A stretch of DNA of 64,000 nt, taken from NCBI GenBank assembly GCA_016937155.1, contig JAFGWM010000032.1, positions 1-64,000 on the forward strand, given 5' to 3'. This DNA is from Deltaproteobacteria bacterium. GTDB taxonomy: Bacteria; Myxococcota_A; Polyangia; HGW-17. A model generated the notes under the pieces. That model was given only the letters and a program-made list of their open reading frames with translations, made no database searches and was not told where the DNA came from. Within the stretch, counting starts at the first letter, position 1. Every line of letters starts with the position of its first letter. Below, one piece after another: positions 35,706 to 44,096 of the stretch. The translations under genes and the position numbers were made by a program.

Positions 35706-36985
35706 TATTCAATGTTTCTGGGATCGTCATCTGTTGAAGAATCCCCTTCAAAACCTGTAATATAAAAAAGATATAATGTATTGAGTCCACCAACAATGAG
35801 TTCTTCTCGATCAGGCATTTCTGAACTCGGAACGCCAGCAAGACTGGAACCAAAAAGTTTTTCGTTTTCAGGTGTTCCTATTGTTACTGCAGGTGAAATT
35901 TTGGAAATAGTGAAAGGCATCTTGAAAATATAGACTTCACCACTGCTTCCGTTAGTTTCAATTCCAGGATCGGTGGAAATCAGTTCCATAGTTCCATCTC
36001 CATCCAGGTCAATAATTTCTATGGATTTACCAAGAGATCTGTCTGTGGAATACAATTCAACATCCGGAACACTGCTGTATGAAATAGAGTCGTTTTCAGA
36101 CTGAAAAACAAAAATACTGTCTCCACATCCGGCAATAATATCCGGAATATCATCGTTATTAATATCAAACAGTCTGATTGTGGAAACTTCATCCCCGGGA
36201 TAAGCTTCTGAACCTTTCAGAATAATTCGTTCCTCCGGAACTACTTCAAGCAATGAAGAATACACTGAAAAAATCTGGATTGACCAGAAATTGGTGTCAG
36301 TTTCCGTTCCACCAACTATCAGATGCGGTATATCATCAAATTCAGTTATTTTAATAAAATCACTACTGAATGTGTTATTTTCAGTGGAAGTAAGATTGAA
36401 ATCTCCGAGAGAGACATCAACTCCAGCCGAATCCATTGTTTCAAAATAGTGAATATGATTATCACTTGCTGCAATCACTGAGTAGGTTCTGTTCGAATTC
36501 TGATAGATGTCGAGAGCTCTGCCAAATCCTGAGATATTCTCCATCTCATCAATAGATTTTTCCACAGTTCCAGTATATTCGTTTTCAGCATCAGGATTTT
36601 TATCGATGGAAACTATATAAATTTTACCAAGACTGGAGAGCCCTAAAAGAAATTCAGAATTATATGGCACTAGAGGAATGATATTACTTACTTCCAGTCC
36701 ATCCACACCAGGAAGTTTTACAGGATGCTTGGAAATTTCACCATTGGAGAAGTTAATGATAAAAAGAGGAATATCGCCACTGCCTCCGATTATCAGAATA
36801 TTCTGATACTTATTTCCGGAAGAGTCCAGTAGATGGGAAGAAATCTGGCCGAAGTTTGCATCACCAAAGTTTTCCGGTGCATTAATCACCTGAACCGTAG
36901 CTTCGCTTTTGAGATCATCAAAAACCCTCCAGTCACAGGAAATAACAGCCAGAGAGGACAGTAGTATAAATAATAAATTTTTCAT
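35705..36985 (-). CDS. Lipoprotein with FG-GAP/VCBS-like repeats
   Basis: A 426-residue lipoprotein (lipobox VISC, Cys17). The body is a beta-propeller-like series: GQISSHLLDSSGNKYQNILIIGG, IRLFDINNDDIPDIIAGCGDSIFVF and IEIIDLDGDGTMELISTDPGI. The DxNxDxxxD and DxDGDG loops are the calcium sites of integrin-type FG-GAP repeats. It ends in a short acidic tail (GDSSTDDDPRNIE). It follows the PEGA protein gene by 7 bases. Likely an anchored extracytoplasmic binding or structural protein; the partner is not known. Confidence 0.78.
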   Translation of the reverse strand: MKNLLFILLSSLAVISCDWRVFDDLKSEATVQVINAPENFGDANFGQISSHLLDSSGNKYQNILIIGGSGDIPLFIINFSNGEISKHPVKLPGVDGLEVSNIIPLVPYNSEFLLGLSSLGKIYIVSIDKNPDAENEYTGTVEKSIDEMENISGFGRALDIYQNSNRTYSVIAASDNHIHYFETMDSAGVDVSLGDFNLTSTENNTFSSDFIKITEFDDIPHLIVGGTETDTNFWSIQIFSVYSSLLEVVPEERIILKGSEAYPGDEVSTIRLFDINNDDIPDIIAGCGDSIFVFQSENDSISYSSVPDVELYSTDRSLGKSIEIIDLDGDGTMELISTDPGIETNGSSGEVYIFKMPFTISKISPAVTIGTPENEKLFGSSLAGVPSSEMPDREELIVGGLNTLYLFYITGFEGDSSTDDDPRNIE

Positions 36986-36992
36986 GTTATCC

Positions 36993-38519
36993 TCAGAATT
37001 TTACGGTCAACGAAATACCAGTCTGATTTCCGGACAGAACAGGGTCAAGACTGACGCTAGTTGTTCCTATGTTGATGGACTGGTTTATTGTGGAATCCGG
37101 TCCTGAATCTGAAAATGTCCTTATAACAGCAATAACCAGAGATAAAGCACTGAGCCCGTACAAAACATCAGCTGCAATGGAATAAATTTTACCATCCTGC
37201 AGTCTGGGATCATTACTGTATACAGGAACACCGTTTTTTATGTCATTGTTGAAATCGTCCTCTATTTTTTTTGACATTCCCCCAAGCCATATTCCGCCAC
37301 CAAGGGATGCCAGACCAATAACATACGCTGTTATGGCTCCAGCTCTGTTTGGTGATTTGTGAAGTGTAACATTAAAATTTTTATGATCACCAGGAGCAAA
37401 ATTAAGTTTTTTCTCAACGCTCTTCATTCCCTTTTTTGAAATCTCAAGTCTGTGTGTTCCACTTTTTATTTTGACTTTAAGGCATGGGGCAACACATACA
37501 GTTCGTCCATCAATTTTAATTTTTGCATTTCTTACATTTTTACCAAACACACTCAGATATGCTATGGGAGTTTTTTTCAGTTTAAAATCAAACTGATTAG
37601 TTTCTCCTGCTTTGGCATTTATGACAGTTTTAATTTCATCAAATCCTTCTTTTGAAATAATCAACTGATGTTTTCCCGGTTTAAGAAAACCGCTCCAGGG
37701 TGTTTTTCCAATAGCTCCAACGGATTTGGATCCTGGATAAATGTATGCATCAGGTGAATCGGTTGTTATTTGAACCCAGGCAAGTTTTGCATCCTTGTTT
37801 AAATTTATGAAAATATCTGTAAACCTGTTTTTTGTAATGGTGATTTCTTTTTTTATAGTTTGAAATCCTTTTTGTTTGATGATTATTACATGTTTCCCAT
37901 CAGAGATAACACCTTCCCATGGAGTTTTTCCAAGTTTGTTTTTTTCATCATCAAGAAAAAGTTCACTCCCGGGAGGCTCTGTACTGATTGATGTAACATT
38001 CTTTGTTTCAATAGGTGGAAGAGGTGGTTTCTTTATTATAATGATTTTTGTTTTTTCGGGTATCGGTTTTTTATCAGGATTTTTTTTACCATCAGGATTT
38101 TTTTTGTTGGCATTCTCTAGGTTTTTTTTATTTTCCGCGTCTTTTTTTTCTGCATCAATTCTTCTTTTTTCATTTTCTTTTTGAATGGATATCAATTTAT
38201 TCAGTAGACGTATTCTTGCCTGAATAGCTGAAATACCTTTAGCACTTGGAGATTTTGCAACATACTCCACAAAAAACTTTTTCGCCTGGGTGTAATCTTC
38301 AATTTTTTCAAAACATACAGCGGCATTGTATAAAAAAGCAGCAAGAGGTTTTTGTTTGTATGCTTCCAAAAATTTTTCTGCAGCTTTTTTATATTCTCCT
38401 GCCCCAAAAAGTGCCTGACCCGCATTGAAACTTTCCCTGGCCTTTTTTGTGGATATCCCGTGAGAAACTGAAGGAGAAAAAGTCATTAATAAAAAAATCA
38501 GAGTAAATATTTTAGCCAT
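36993..38519 (-). CDS. TPR and PEGA-repeat envelope protein
   Basis: A 508-residue protein with a signal peptide (MAKIFTLIFLLMTFSPSVSHG), here started at the ATG at 38519; ATG 38528 is also possible. Residues about 20-100 hold two TPR units (ARESFNAGQALFGAGEYKKAAEKFLEAY; AVCFEKIEDYTQAKKFFVEYV). A Lys/Asn/Pro-rich stretch follows, then three PEGA modules of about 70 residues (STEPPGSELFLDDEKNKLGKTPWEG; TDSPDAYIYPG...GKTPWSG; KIKIDGRTVCVAPC). Two hydrophobic segments sit near the C-terminus. PEGA modules occur in surface and S-layer-like proteins of deltaproteobacteria. It is the first gene of a three-gene operon with its own promoter at 38570-38597. Confidence 0.82.
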   Translation of the reverse strand: MAKIFTLIFLLMTFSPSVSHGISTKKARESFNAGQALFGAGEYKKAAEKFLEAYKQKPLAAFLYNAAVCFEKIEDYTQAKKFFVEYVAKSPSAKGISAIQARIRLLNKLISIQKENEKRRIDAEKKDAENKKNLENANKKNPDGKKNPDKKPIPEKTKIIIIKKPPLPPIETKNVTSISTEPPGSELFLDDEKNKLGKTPWEGVISDGKHVIIIKQKGFQTIKKEITITKNRFTDIFINLNKDAKLAWVQITTDSPDAYIYPGSKSVGAIGKTPWSGFLKPGKHQLIISKEGFDEIKTVINAKAGETNQFDFKLKKTPIAYLSVFGKNVRNAKIKIDGRTVCVAPCLKVKIKSGTHRLEISKKGMKSVEKKLNFAPGDHKNFNVTLHKSPNRAGAITAYVIGLASLGGGIWLGGMSKKIEDDFNNDIKNGVPVYSNDPRLQDGKIYSIAADVLYGLSALSLVIAVIRTFSDSGPDSTINQSINIGTTSVSLDPVLSGNQTGISLTVKF

Positions 38520-38569
38520 ATTGACCATCCATTGGAGAAAATCGAATCTGTTCCAAGAATATTGATACC

Positions 38570-38597
38570 ATTATACTCTGAAACTGCAATGATTGAA
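38570..38597 (-). promoter_or_regulatory. Promoter for the PEGA gene operon
   Basis: On the minus strand TTCAAT (38597-38592), 16 bases, and a perfect TATAAT (38575-38570). The gene starts 51 bases beyond the -10 box. It is divergent from the promoter at 38643-38670. Confidence 0.5.
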
Positions 38598-38642
38598 TTT
38601 CAGACAATGTGTTTTCATCGTTACTGATAAAGCATTGCAGTG

Positions 38643-38670
38643 TTGACTGACAAAAAAGCTGAAGTAAAAT
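38643..38670 (+). promoter_or_regulatory. Promoter for the LDLa lipoprotein gene
   Basis: TTGACT (38643-38648), a 16-base spacer and TAAAAT (38665-38670) precede the ATG at 38695, with AGGAG in between. The fit to a sigma-70 promoter is good. Confidence 0.55.
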
Positions 38671-38694
38671 GTTCATTTGAAAAAGGAGACAGTT

Positions 38695-39126
38695 ATGAAA
38701 AAGTATATTTTAATTTCATTGATAATTTTTGCGGGTTGTGATGATTCCAGTTCAACGATTCCTTCAAATTCAGCTATTGCAGAATCGTTGTGCACCAAAC
38801 AGTTGGAATGTGATCCGGAAATGCTCGAAGAGGAATACCCTTCATGCGTTGAAGATATCAAGGAAGTTCTTGATATAAACAGTGATGCATGTTCTGTAGC
38901 TTTCAATGATTTGAAAAACTGTGGGAATTCACATACATGTGAGGAAATAAGCAATGGTGACTGTAATGCTTACTATCCGGAAGTCATGGCGAACTGCACA
39001 GTTGAAGTATGCGGGGACACAGATTTTGAGTGTAATGACGGCAGTTGTATAGATTCTGAGTGGACATGCGATGGTGAATGCGACTGTGGTGAGTGTGAAG
39101 ATGAGGAAATATGTGACGCTGTTTAA
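38695..39126 (+). CDS. Small lipoprotein with LDL-receptor class A-like module
   Basis: A 143-residue lipoprotein (lipobox FAGC, Cys15). The ATG at 38695 has GGAG about 7 bases upstream; the in-frame TTG at 38677 overlaps that region. Residues about 30-105 contain six cysteines in a helical region (CTKQLECDPEMLEEEYPSC...CGNSHTCEEISNGDC) seen in other myxobacterial-type lipoproteins. The C-terminus (CGDTDFECNDGSCIDSEWTC...ECDCGECEDEEIC) has the six-cysteine and acidic calcium-site pattern of an LDLa module. In eukaryotes these bind ligands. The role here is unknown, though exported disulfide-rich adhesion is plausible. Confidence 0.78.
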   Translation: MKKYILISLIIFAGCDDSSSTIPSNSAIAESLCTKQLECDPEMLEEEYPSCVEDIKEVLDINSDACSVAFNDLKNCGNSHTCEEISNGDCNAYYPEVMANCTVEVCGDTDFECNDGSCIDSEWTCDGECDCGECEDEEICDAV

Positions 39127-39249
39127 AACATCATAGAATCAGGTGATCTTTTCCCGTTATGAGACTCTGACTGGATCTTATTTTTTCAATAAAAAATAAA
39201 AGTGGCTTCAAAACAGTGTTATTTCAGTGGATTGAAATCTATCCTACAT

Positions 39250-39278
39250 TTGACTTCATTTGCTTACTTGTATATACT
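39250..39278 (+). promoter_or_regulatory. Near-consensus promoter of the PilZ gene
   Basis: TTGACT (39250-39255), a 17-base spacer and TATACT (39273-39278) lie 18 bases before the ATG at 39297. The leader would be about 12 bases and starts with the ribosome site ATAGGAG. Upstream, an AT-only hairpin TTATTTTTT/AAAAAATAA (39178-39199) may end the previous transcript. Confidence 0.65.
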
Positions 39279-39296
39279 TGTAGTATAGGAGCTGAT

Positions 39297-39629
39297 ATGA
39301 AAAACAGAAGACACTCCAGATTTCAGATAATGGCTACAGTGGTTGTCACAACAGAAGAGTTTGGTACTTTTGATGCGGTGGCTGTAAACATTTCAAGAGG
39401 CGGAATTTTTATCCAGACATTTGATCCCCTCCCCCTAGGAACATCTGTCATTATTGAATTGGGCACTGATACTCCTTTCTATGCTACTGGAGTTGTCAGA
39501 AGCCATTATTACATGACCTACAGAGCCACACCTGAACAGAGTTCCTATACCGGAATGGGGATTGTATTCACGGATTTTCATGATAACGAGGCTACACAGT
39601 CTCTTCTTTCAAGCGTACCTGTAAATTGA
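39297..39629 (+). CDS. PilZ domain protein (cyclic-di-GMP binding)
   Basis: A stand-alone 110-residue PilZ domain. The c-di-GMP site is complete: the basic motif RRHSR near residue 4-8 and the second motif NISRGGIFIQ at about 33-42. The remaining barrel strands (ATGVVRSHYY and GMGIVFTDF) also fit. It would be a cytosolic effector passing a c-di-GMP signal to a motility, polysaccharide or kinase target. The ATG at 39297 lies 7 bases after AGGAG; the longer frame from 39216 would read through the promoter. It is probably a single-gene transcript. Confidence 0.9.
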   Translation: MKNRRHSRFQIMATVVVTTEEFGTFDAVAVNISRGGIFIQTFDPLPLGTSVIIELGTDTPFYATGVVRSHYYMTYRATPEQSSYTGMGIVFTDFHDNEATQSLLSSVPVN

Positions 39630-39772
39630 TATTATTAAATAATCTTTATTTATCTTAATTGTTGACGGTATCTTCCTTTATTTTCCCTTTAATTCATATA
39701 TTATTCAGACGATAGTTTATTTGCATATGTCGGAATTTTTTTTGTGGATACCTGAAAGAGGTTTGTTTTAAG

Positions 39773-40957
39773 ATGTTCTCCAGAATTAACACAGTGGTTA
39801 ATGTTTTTATGCTGATTTTACTTTTTTCATGCAGCGGTGGAGATGCGAAAAATGAGGACCAACCTCAGAAGGAAGCAGTTGTTCCTCCCATAAACACTGA
39901 TGCGGGAAAGGATACTGTATCCAAAGATGCATCTTCAGATAAAACAGATAAAGCAAAAAAGCCTACTGTGGATACTGTTCGTCCCGATAGACTTGTGGAT
40001 CAGATCAACAGGCTAAACAAGTGTCTTCAGCGTTCTGTAAAAAGCATAAAAAAAGAAATTGATGCAAATCATGCTGTTATTTCCAGGACATCTACTGCAG
40101 AACTGAAAAAAATGGGAAAAATATGTGAACGAAATTATTTTGACATAATAAATAACTATAATGATCTGACTTTCTACTATCGTAAATACTTTCTTGCCGC
40201 AGCACATTTTCTGGATAGTTATTTTCTCGGAACTGAAAACTTGTCTCTCCCAATGGATGCTCCGGGAAAGCAGAGTGTACTTGAAGTTGAAAAATCTGTC
40301 CTGAATATTTATAATAAATATGCTTTAAAAAACAACGATCTTGTTGGTGTCAGTATTCTGGAGAAATATCCAAAACAGGAAAAATCAACGGTAGATCTAA
40401 GAACCTATAGTGATGAATCTGCCAGACTTGGAGAATTTATCACTAAAGAAATCAGAAAATGGAACAGAGATCACTCTTTTGATCTGGTACCCGGTGCTGA
40501 CAGACCAAGCTGGATGTTTTCACTTCGCAGAGAATTTACAGCAATTGTTTTTCTTGAAACTCAACTTAAGAAAAAATCGGAGTATTTTAAGACAATTTCT
40601 TGCATCAGAGGATTTGCAAAACTGGAAGAAAAAAAAGAAGTTTCAACTGATATTAAGAGAGTAAATGAAGTGAAAAAGATTCCTGCAAAAGTGGATTCTC
40701 CTGCAAATTTGAATTCTGCAAAAGAAAAACCCGCATCTAAAAAATCTGAAGATCCTGTTCTGACATGTAAAGCAGTGGAAGTGAAGACAGGAATGGTTAT
40801 AAAGAATCTGGATAACTGGGTAAAAGAATGGAAAAAGCAACTGAGTAATTCAATCAGAACATGGCCAGTGGTTGATCAGGGGTTCAAAAATAAAACATTT
40901 CTTCAGTATTCAACCCTGAACAGCTCTCTTTCCTCTCTTCCCCCAAAATTAAAATGA
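39773..40957 (+). CDS. Putative lipoprotein, helical (DUF3829-like)
   Basis: A 394-residue lipoprotein (lipobox LFSC, Cys20). After a Lys/Asp-rich linker the protein is helical: DRLVDQINRLNKCLQRSVKS resembles the start of the DUF3829/YiiG family, named from memory, and later segments such as SARLGEFITKEIRKWNRDHSF continue it. A further Lys/Glu-rich low-complexity linker occupies about residues 285-325. Two cysteines near 338 and 284 may pair. Ribosome site AAAGAGG is 11 bases before the ATG. It converges with the ArsA-like gene. Function unknown. Confidence 0.7.
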   Translation: MFSRINTVVNVFMLILLFSCSGGDAKNEDQPQKEAVVPPINTDAGKDTVSKDASSDKTDKAKKPTVDTVRPDRLVDQINRLNKCLQRSVKSIKKEIDANHAVISRTSTAELKKMGKICERNYFDIINNYNDLTFYYRKYFLAAAHFLDSYFLGTENLSLPMDAPGKQSVLEVEKSVLNIYNKYALKNNDLVGVSILEKYPKQEKSTVDLRTYSDESARLGEFITKEIRKWNRDHSFDLVPGADRPSWMFSLRREFTAIVFLETQLKKKSEYFKTISCIRGFAKLEEKKEVSTDIKRVNEVKKIPAKVDSPANLNSAKEKPASKKSEDPVLTCKAVEVKTGMVIKNLDNWVKEWKKQLSNSIRTWPVVDQGFKNKTFLQYSTLNSSLSSLPPKLK

Positions 40958-40970
40958 TTCTGTAAATAAT

Positions 40971-41828
40971 TTAAATAATTTTTTTAAATACTGTTTTGTT
41001 GATTTCCAGAACATCTTCAAGAAGTTTTATACCGGATATATGAGAACCATAATTTTCAATTGAGAGTAAATCTTCTCCAATATTACTTTCCTTACTGGAA
41101 AAGTTTTGAAGTGAAATAAAATTTGAGACAGTTTTTCCAAGATTTTCAGAAAAAAGTTTTTCTTCTGAAATCGAAAGTGGACTGGAATTTCTCACAAAAA
41201 TAAATCTGGCGGTTTTTATGAAGTTATCAACAATCAATGCTCTCTTTAAAGCCTTTTGAGTAATTTTTTTTGTTTCAGTCCCTGATGAAAGTTGATCATG
41301 TGAAATATTCTGAAGGTTTGTCCACATTCTGGACAATTCATTTTGCAGATCTGAAAATTCTTTTGTCCACTTAACAGTGTGGATTGCATTTTTTATCAGT
41401 TTTATCGCCTGTCCAGTGGGTGGAGCATCAATAACGACGCTTCCTGTGTGTTTTTTTATTTCATCTGCAGCAGCTTCCCAGATGGCCTGATCCTCGATTC
41501 CGGGAGAGTTAACCAGTAAATCGATGAATTTTCCCACTGAGAAAGCATCAAGAAAACGATATTTTTTTTTAAGTAATCTTTTTGATTTTTGAGAAGTTTT
41601 TTTAATCCAAAGATCAAAATCAGGTTCAAAAATGCGGATTGATCCACCGGGTTCAACGGATTTTTCGGGGATTTTGTCAGTCTCCCATATGGATGAAAGG
41701 GAATGTGCACTATCCATGCTTATGAGAAGAACGGGATTCTTTTTTGAAAGTTCAAGTGCCAGTAAACTGGAAATAGTACTTTTTCCTGATCCCCCTTTTC
41801 CCGTAATGAAAAAAAAATTGTTTTTCAT
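40971..41828 (-). CDS. ArsA/Get3-family ATPase
   Basis: A 285-residue cytosolic P-loop ATPase. The deviant Walker A ITGKGGSGKSTIS (residues 8-20) begins the protein, followed by LLISMDSAHSLSSIW (the DxAHSL switch), SVVIDAPPTGQAIKL (DAPPTG) and FVRNSSPLSI. These features place it in the ArsA/Get3 group. It is a single domain without the arsenite-binding cysteine triad, so arsenite transport is unlikely and a Get3-like or regulatory role may apply. It is the last gene of a five-gene operon behind two kinases and a glycosyltransferase, 5 bases after the latter. Related proteins sit beside secreted-protein or motility genes in deltaproteobacteria. Confidence 0.82.
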   Translation of the reverse strand: MKNNFFFITGKGGSGKSTISSLLALELSKKNPVLLISMDSAHSLSSIWETDKIPEKSVEPGGSIRIFEPDFDLWIKKTSQKSKRLLKKKYRFLDAFSVGKFIDLLVNSPGIEDQAIWEAAADEIKKHTGSVVIDAPPTGQAIKLIKNAIHTVKWTKEFSDLQNELSRMWTNLQNISHDQLSSGTETKKITQKALKRALIVDNFIKTARFIFVRNSSPLSISEEKLFSENLGKTVSNFISLQNFSSKESNIGEDLLSIENYGSHISGIKLLEDVLEINKTVFKKII

Positions 41829-41833
41829 AATAT

Positions 41834-42724
41834 TCAGGAACTGGTTCGTCTGACAATAAGTTCTGCTAAAAGACCCATTGCAAGAGTCTGAACACTTGTC
41901 ATTATAAGTACAGCAGAAGTTGAATCCATTATTCTCCCCGTGACAAAATAACTGCCAAAAAGTACAATGATTCCGGCAAGAAGAAGAAAAAGTGAGAAGG
42001 GAAAAAATACCCTCAACGGTCTGAAATACATAATTGTCCTGACGATCAGTGACATAAAATTTAAAGTGTCATAAATTGGTCTTATTTTGGATTTGCCCTT
42101 CCTGTGATGATAGTCAATGGGTATATATTTTACTCTGTAGCCATCAACGATCATTGCAATGGATATTGTTGACGTAAAAGAAAATCCATCAGGAAGAAGG
42201 CGTATATACTTAAGAACCACCTCTCTTCTCATTAAACGTAATCCACTGTTCAGATCCGGAATTTTTCTGCCACTGACATATGATGCCAGAGAGGTGATAA
42301 AAGCCTTTGCTGGACGTCTTACAAGGGGAATGTGAACGCTGTTTCCTGTTCTTGAACCAATTATCATATCGGATTCATCCATGTATCTGGATAAATTAAG
42401 TAATTCAGTTTCAGGATAAGTCCCATCGGCATCAATTATTGCAAACCATTTGGTTTTAATGGAATGAACCCCGGTTTTAAGGGCTGCTCCATATCCTCTG
42501 TTTTCAGCATGACTTATAGTTTTTACACCGGATTTTTTTACAATTTCACTGGTTCCATCAGTGGAACCATCATCAACCACTAAAATTTCCCATGGAAAAT
42601 CAGCATCTTTCATAGCATCCTGAAGTCTGCTTAATACTTTTTCAATACCTGTTGCTTCATTGTATGCAGGCATTATTATGGTTAAATCGTTTATTTCCTG
42701 TTCAGGTTCTTTAGACAAATTCAT
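41834..42724 (-). CDS. Family 2 glycosyltransferase (DPM1-like) with membrane anchor
   Basis: A 296-residue GT2 enzyme. The nucleotide-sugar domain has IIMPAYNEATGIEKVL, VVDDGSTDGT (DDGS motif) and AIIDADGTYPE (DxD). SDMIIGSRTGNSV and ISIAMIVDGYRVKYIPIDYHHRKGKSKI fit the dolichyl/undecaprenyl-phosphate mannosyl- or glucosyltransferase group. Two hydrophobic segments at the C-terminus (VFFPFSLFLLLAGIIVLF and SVQTLAMGLLAELIV) anchor it to the inner membrane. It overlaps the upstream kinase gene by 4 bases. Its product, a lipid-linked sugar, probably feeds a glycan or glycoprotein pathway; the sugar is not determinable. Confidence 0.85.
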   Translation of the reverse strand: MNLSKEPEQEINDLTIIMPAYNEATGIEKVLSRLQDAMKDADFPWEILVVDDGSTDGTSEIVKKSGVKTISHAENRGYGAALKTGVHSIKTKWFAIIDADGTYPETELLNLSRYMDESDMIIGSRTGNSVHIPLVRRPAKAFITSLASYVSGRKIPDLNSGLRLMRREVVLKYIRLLPDGFSFTSTISIAMIVDGYRVKYIPIDYHHRKGKSKIRPIYDTLNFMSLIVRTIMYFRPLRVFFPFSLFLLLAGIIVLFGSYFVTGRIMDSTSAVLIMTSVQTLAMGLLAELIVRRTSS

Positions 42725-43998
42725 TTACCCTTCACCAGTAAGAGAATTATAATTATGATTATTATGAAAACAGTGGCTCCGATCATCATATAAATATACT
42801 TCATAAGATCCGCTGTCTTTGGTTCTTCAACAGGGGGCTCCTTAATTTGATTGATGAGATTATCTGTTTTTATGTCAACTTCCTCATCCATGTCAGAATC
42901 ATCAATATCCAGTTCCAGTTCCATAACTTCTTGAAGATTAAAGTCTTTTTTTACAATGGTATCAAAGGATTCGTGTCTTCCGCTATCCTGAGGATTCATA
43001 TTAAAATCAAGTGTTGATGCAACACGGGAAATATCCATTTCCGCCTGAAATTCATCCGGAAAAATTCTTTTCATAAGATCAGATAATTCCTGAGGCTTAA
43101 ATTTATAGGGTTCTAAAAGTCTGTCTATATCTTCCGAAAATTCTCTGGCTGTCTGGTATCTGTCTTCACGTTCTCTGGCAAGAGCTTTCATAACAACAGC
43201 ATCAAGTTCAGGGCTTATTCTTCTGTTGATTGATGATGGAGGATTAATCTCGGATTTCCGAACTTTCTCCATCAGAACAGTTTCACTTTCGCCCTTAAAC
43301 AGTCTCTCCATTGTCAGCATTTCGTACAGAATAATACCGAGGCTGAAAATATCAGTTCTTCCATCAAGTGGAAGTCCACGAATCTGCTCCGGTGACATAT
43401 AACTGAATTTTCCCTTTAATGTGCCTATTTCAGAAGTAAAGCGTGCTTTTGTTTTAGCAATTCCAAAGTCAATAAGTTTAACATCTCCGTCATAGGCAAC
43501 TCTTATATTTGATGGGCTTACATCACGATTAACTATGTTGAGAAGTTTTCCCTCTTCATCCTTGAGATTGTGGGCATAATCAAGTCCCTTTGCTGCCTCA
43601 GAGGTTATAAAAAGAGTCACTGGAATTGGAATACGCTGACCATTTAGCTGAACTTTCCTGAGAATGTGATTAAGATCTTTTCCACAGATGTAATCCATAG
43701 TGAAATAACAGGTGTTTCTGTACCTTCCACCTTCATATGTTTTGACAATATTGGGATGGTCGAGCATACTTGCCAGTTTCCCCTCAGCCATGAACATATC
43801 AACATACTTTTGTTCTCTTGCCAGTCTATTGCGCATGCATTTAAGAGCAATCATCTTATCCTCTTTCATACGCTTGGCTCTGTACACTTCAGCCATTCCA
43901 CCTTTGGCTACAAGACCCAGCATCAGATATTTTCCGAACATTGCAGGATTTTCAGGTGATCCAGGATCCAGTGCTAAGGAATCTGCTTTTTTAGTCAT
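42721..43998 (-). CDS. Membrane Ser/Thr protein kinase
   Basis: A 425-residue Hanks-type kinase with a C-terminal membrane helix (YIYMMIGATVFIIIIIIILLL). The kinase domain has the Gly loop AKGGMAEVYR, the ATP lysine Lys53 in ALKCM, and IDFGIAKT with Asp177. SYMSPEQIRG and TDIFSLGIILYEML are conserved. The catalytic loop reads NRDVSPSN (Asn157-Arg-Asp159) where HRD is usual; the catalytic Asp remains, so it may still be active. The region between kinase and anchor (300-400) is acidic, and the external part is only a few residues. It overlaps the glycosyltransferase gene by 4 bases and follows the larger kinase gene by 98 bases. Confidence 0.88.
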   Translation of the reverse strand: MTKKADSLALDPGSPENPAMFGKYLMLGLVAKGGMAEVYRAKRMKEDKMIALKCMRNRLAREQKYVDMFMAEGKLASMLDHPNIVKTYEGGRYRNTCYFTMDYICGKDLNHILRKVQLNGQRIPIPVTLFITSEAAKGLDYAHNLKDEEGKLLNIVNRDVSPSNIRVAYDGDVKLIDFGIAKTKARFTSEIGTLKGKFSYMSPEQIRGLPLDGRTDIFSLGIILYEMLTMERLFKGESETVLMEKVRKSEINPPSSINRRISPELDAVVMKALAREREDRYQTAREFSEDIDRLLEPYKFKPQELSDLMKRIFPDEFQAEMDISRVASTLDFNMNPQDSGRHESFDTIVKKDFNLQEVMELELDIDDSDMDEEVDIKTDNLINQIKEPPVEEPKTADLMKYIYMMIGATVFIIIIIIILLLVKGK

Positions 43999-44096
43999 TT
44001 TGTTAGATAACTCCTGAAGGTGGTGAGAGAATAATTTCGGACACTATAGGACATCGCTTCAATGTGTTCCAGAAAAAATATTTCATAGTTTTAAAT

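Noticed and set aside
40971-41828. Arsenite resistance ATPase
   Set aside because: It is a single-domain protein without the arsenite-binding cysteines, and no arsB or arsR is nearby, so only the wider ArsA/Get3 family is claimed.
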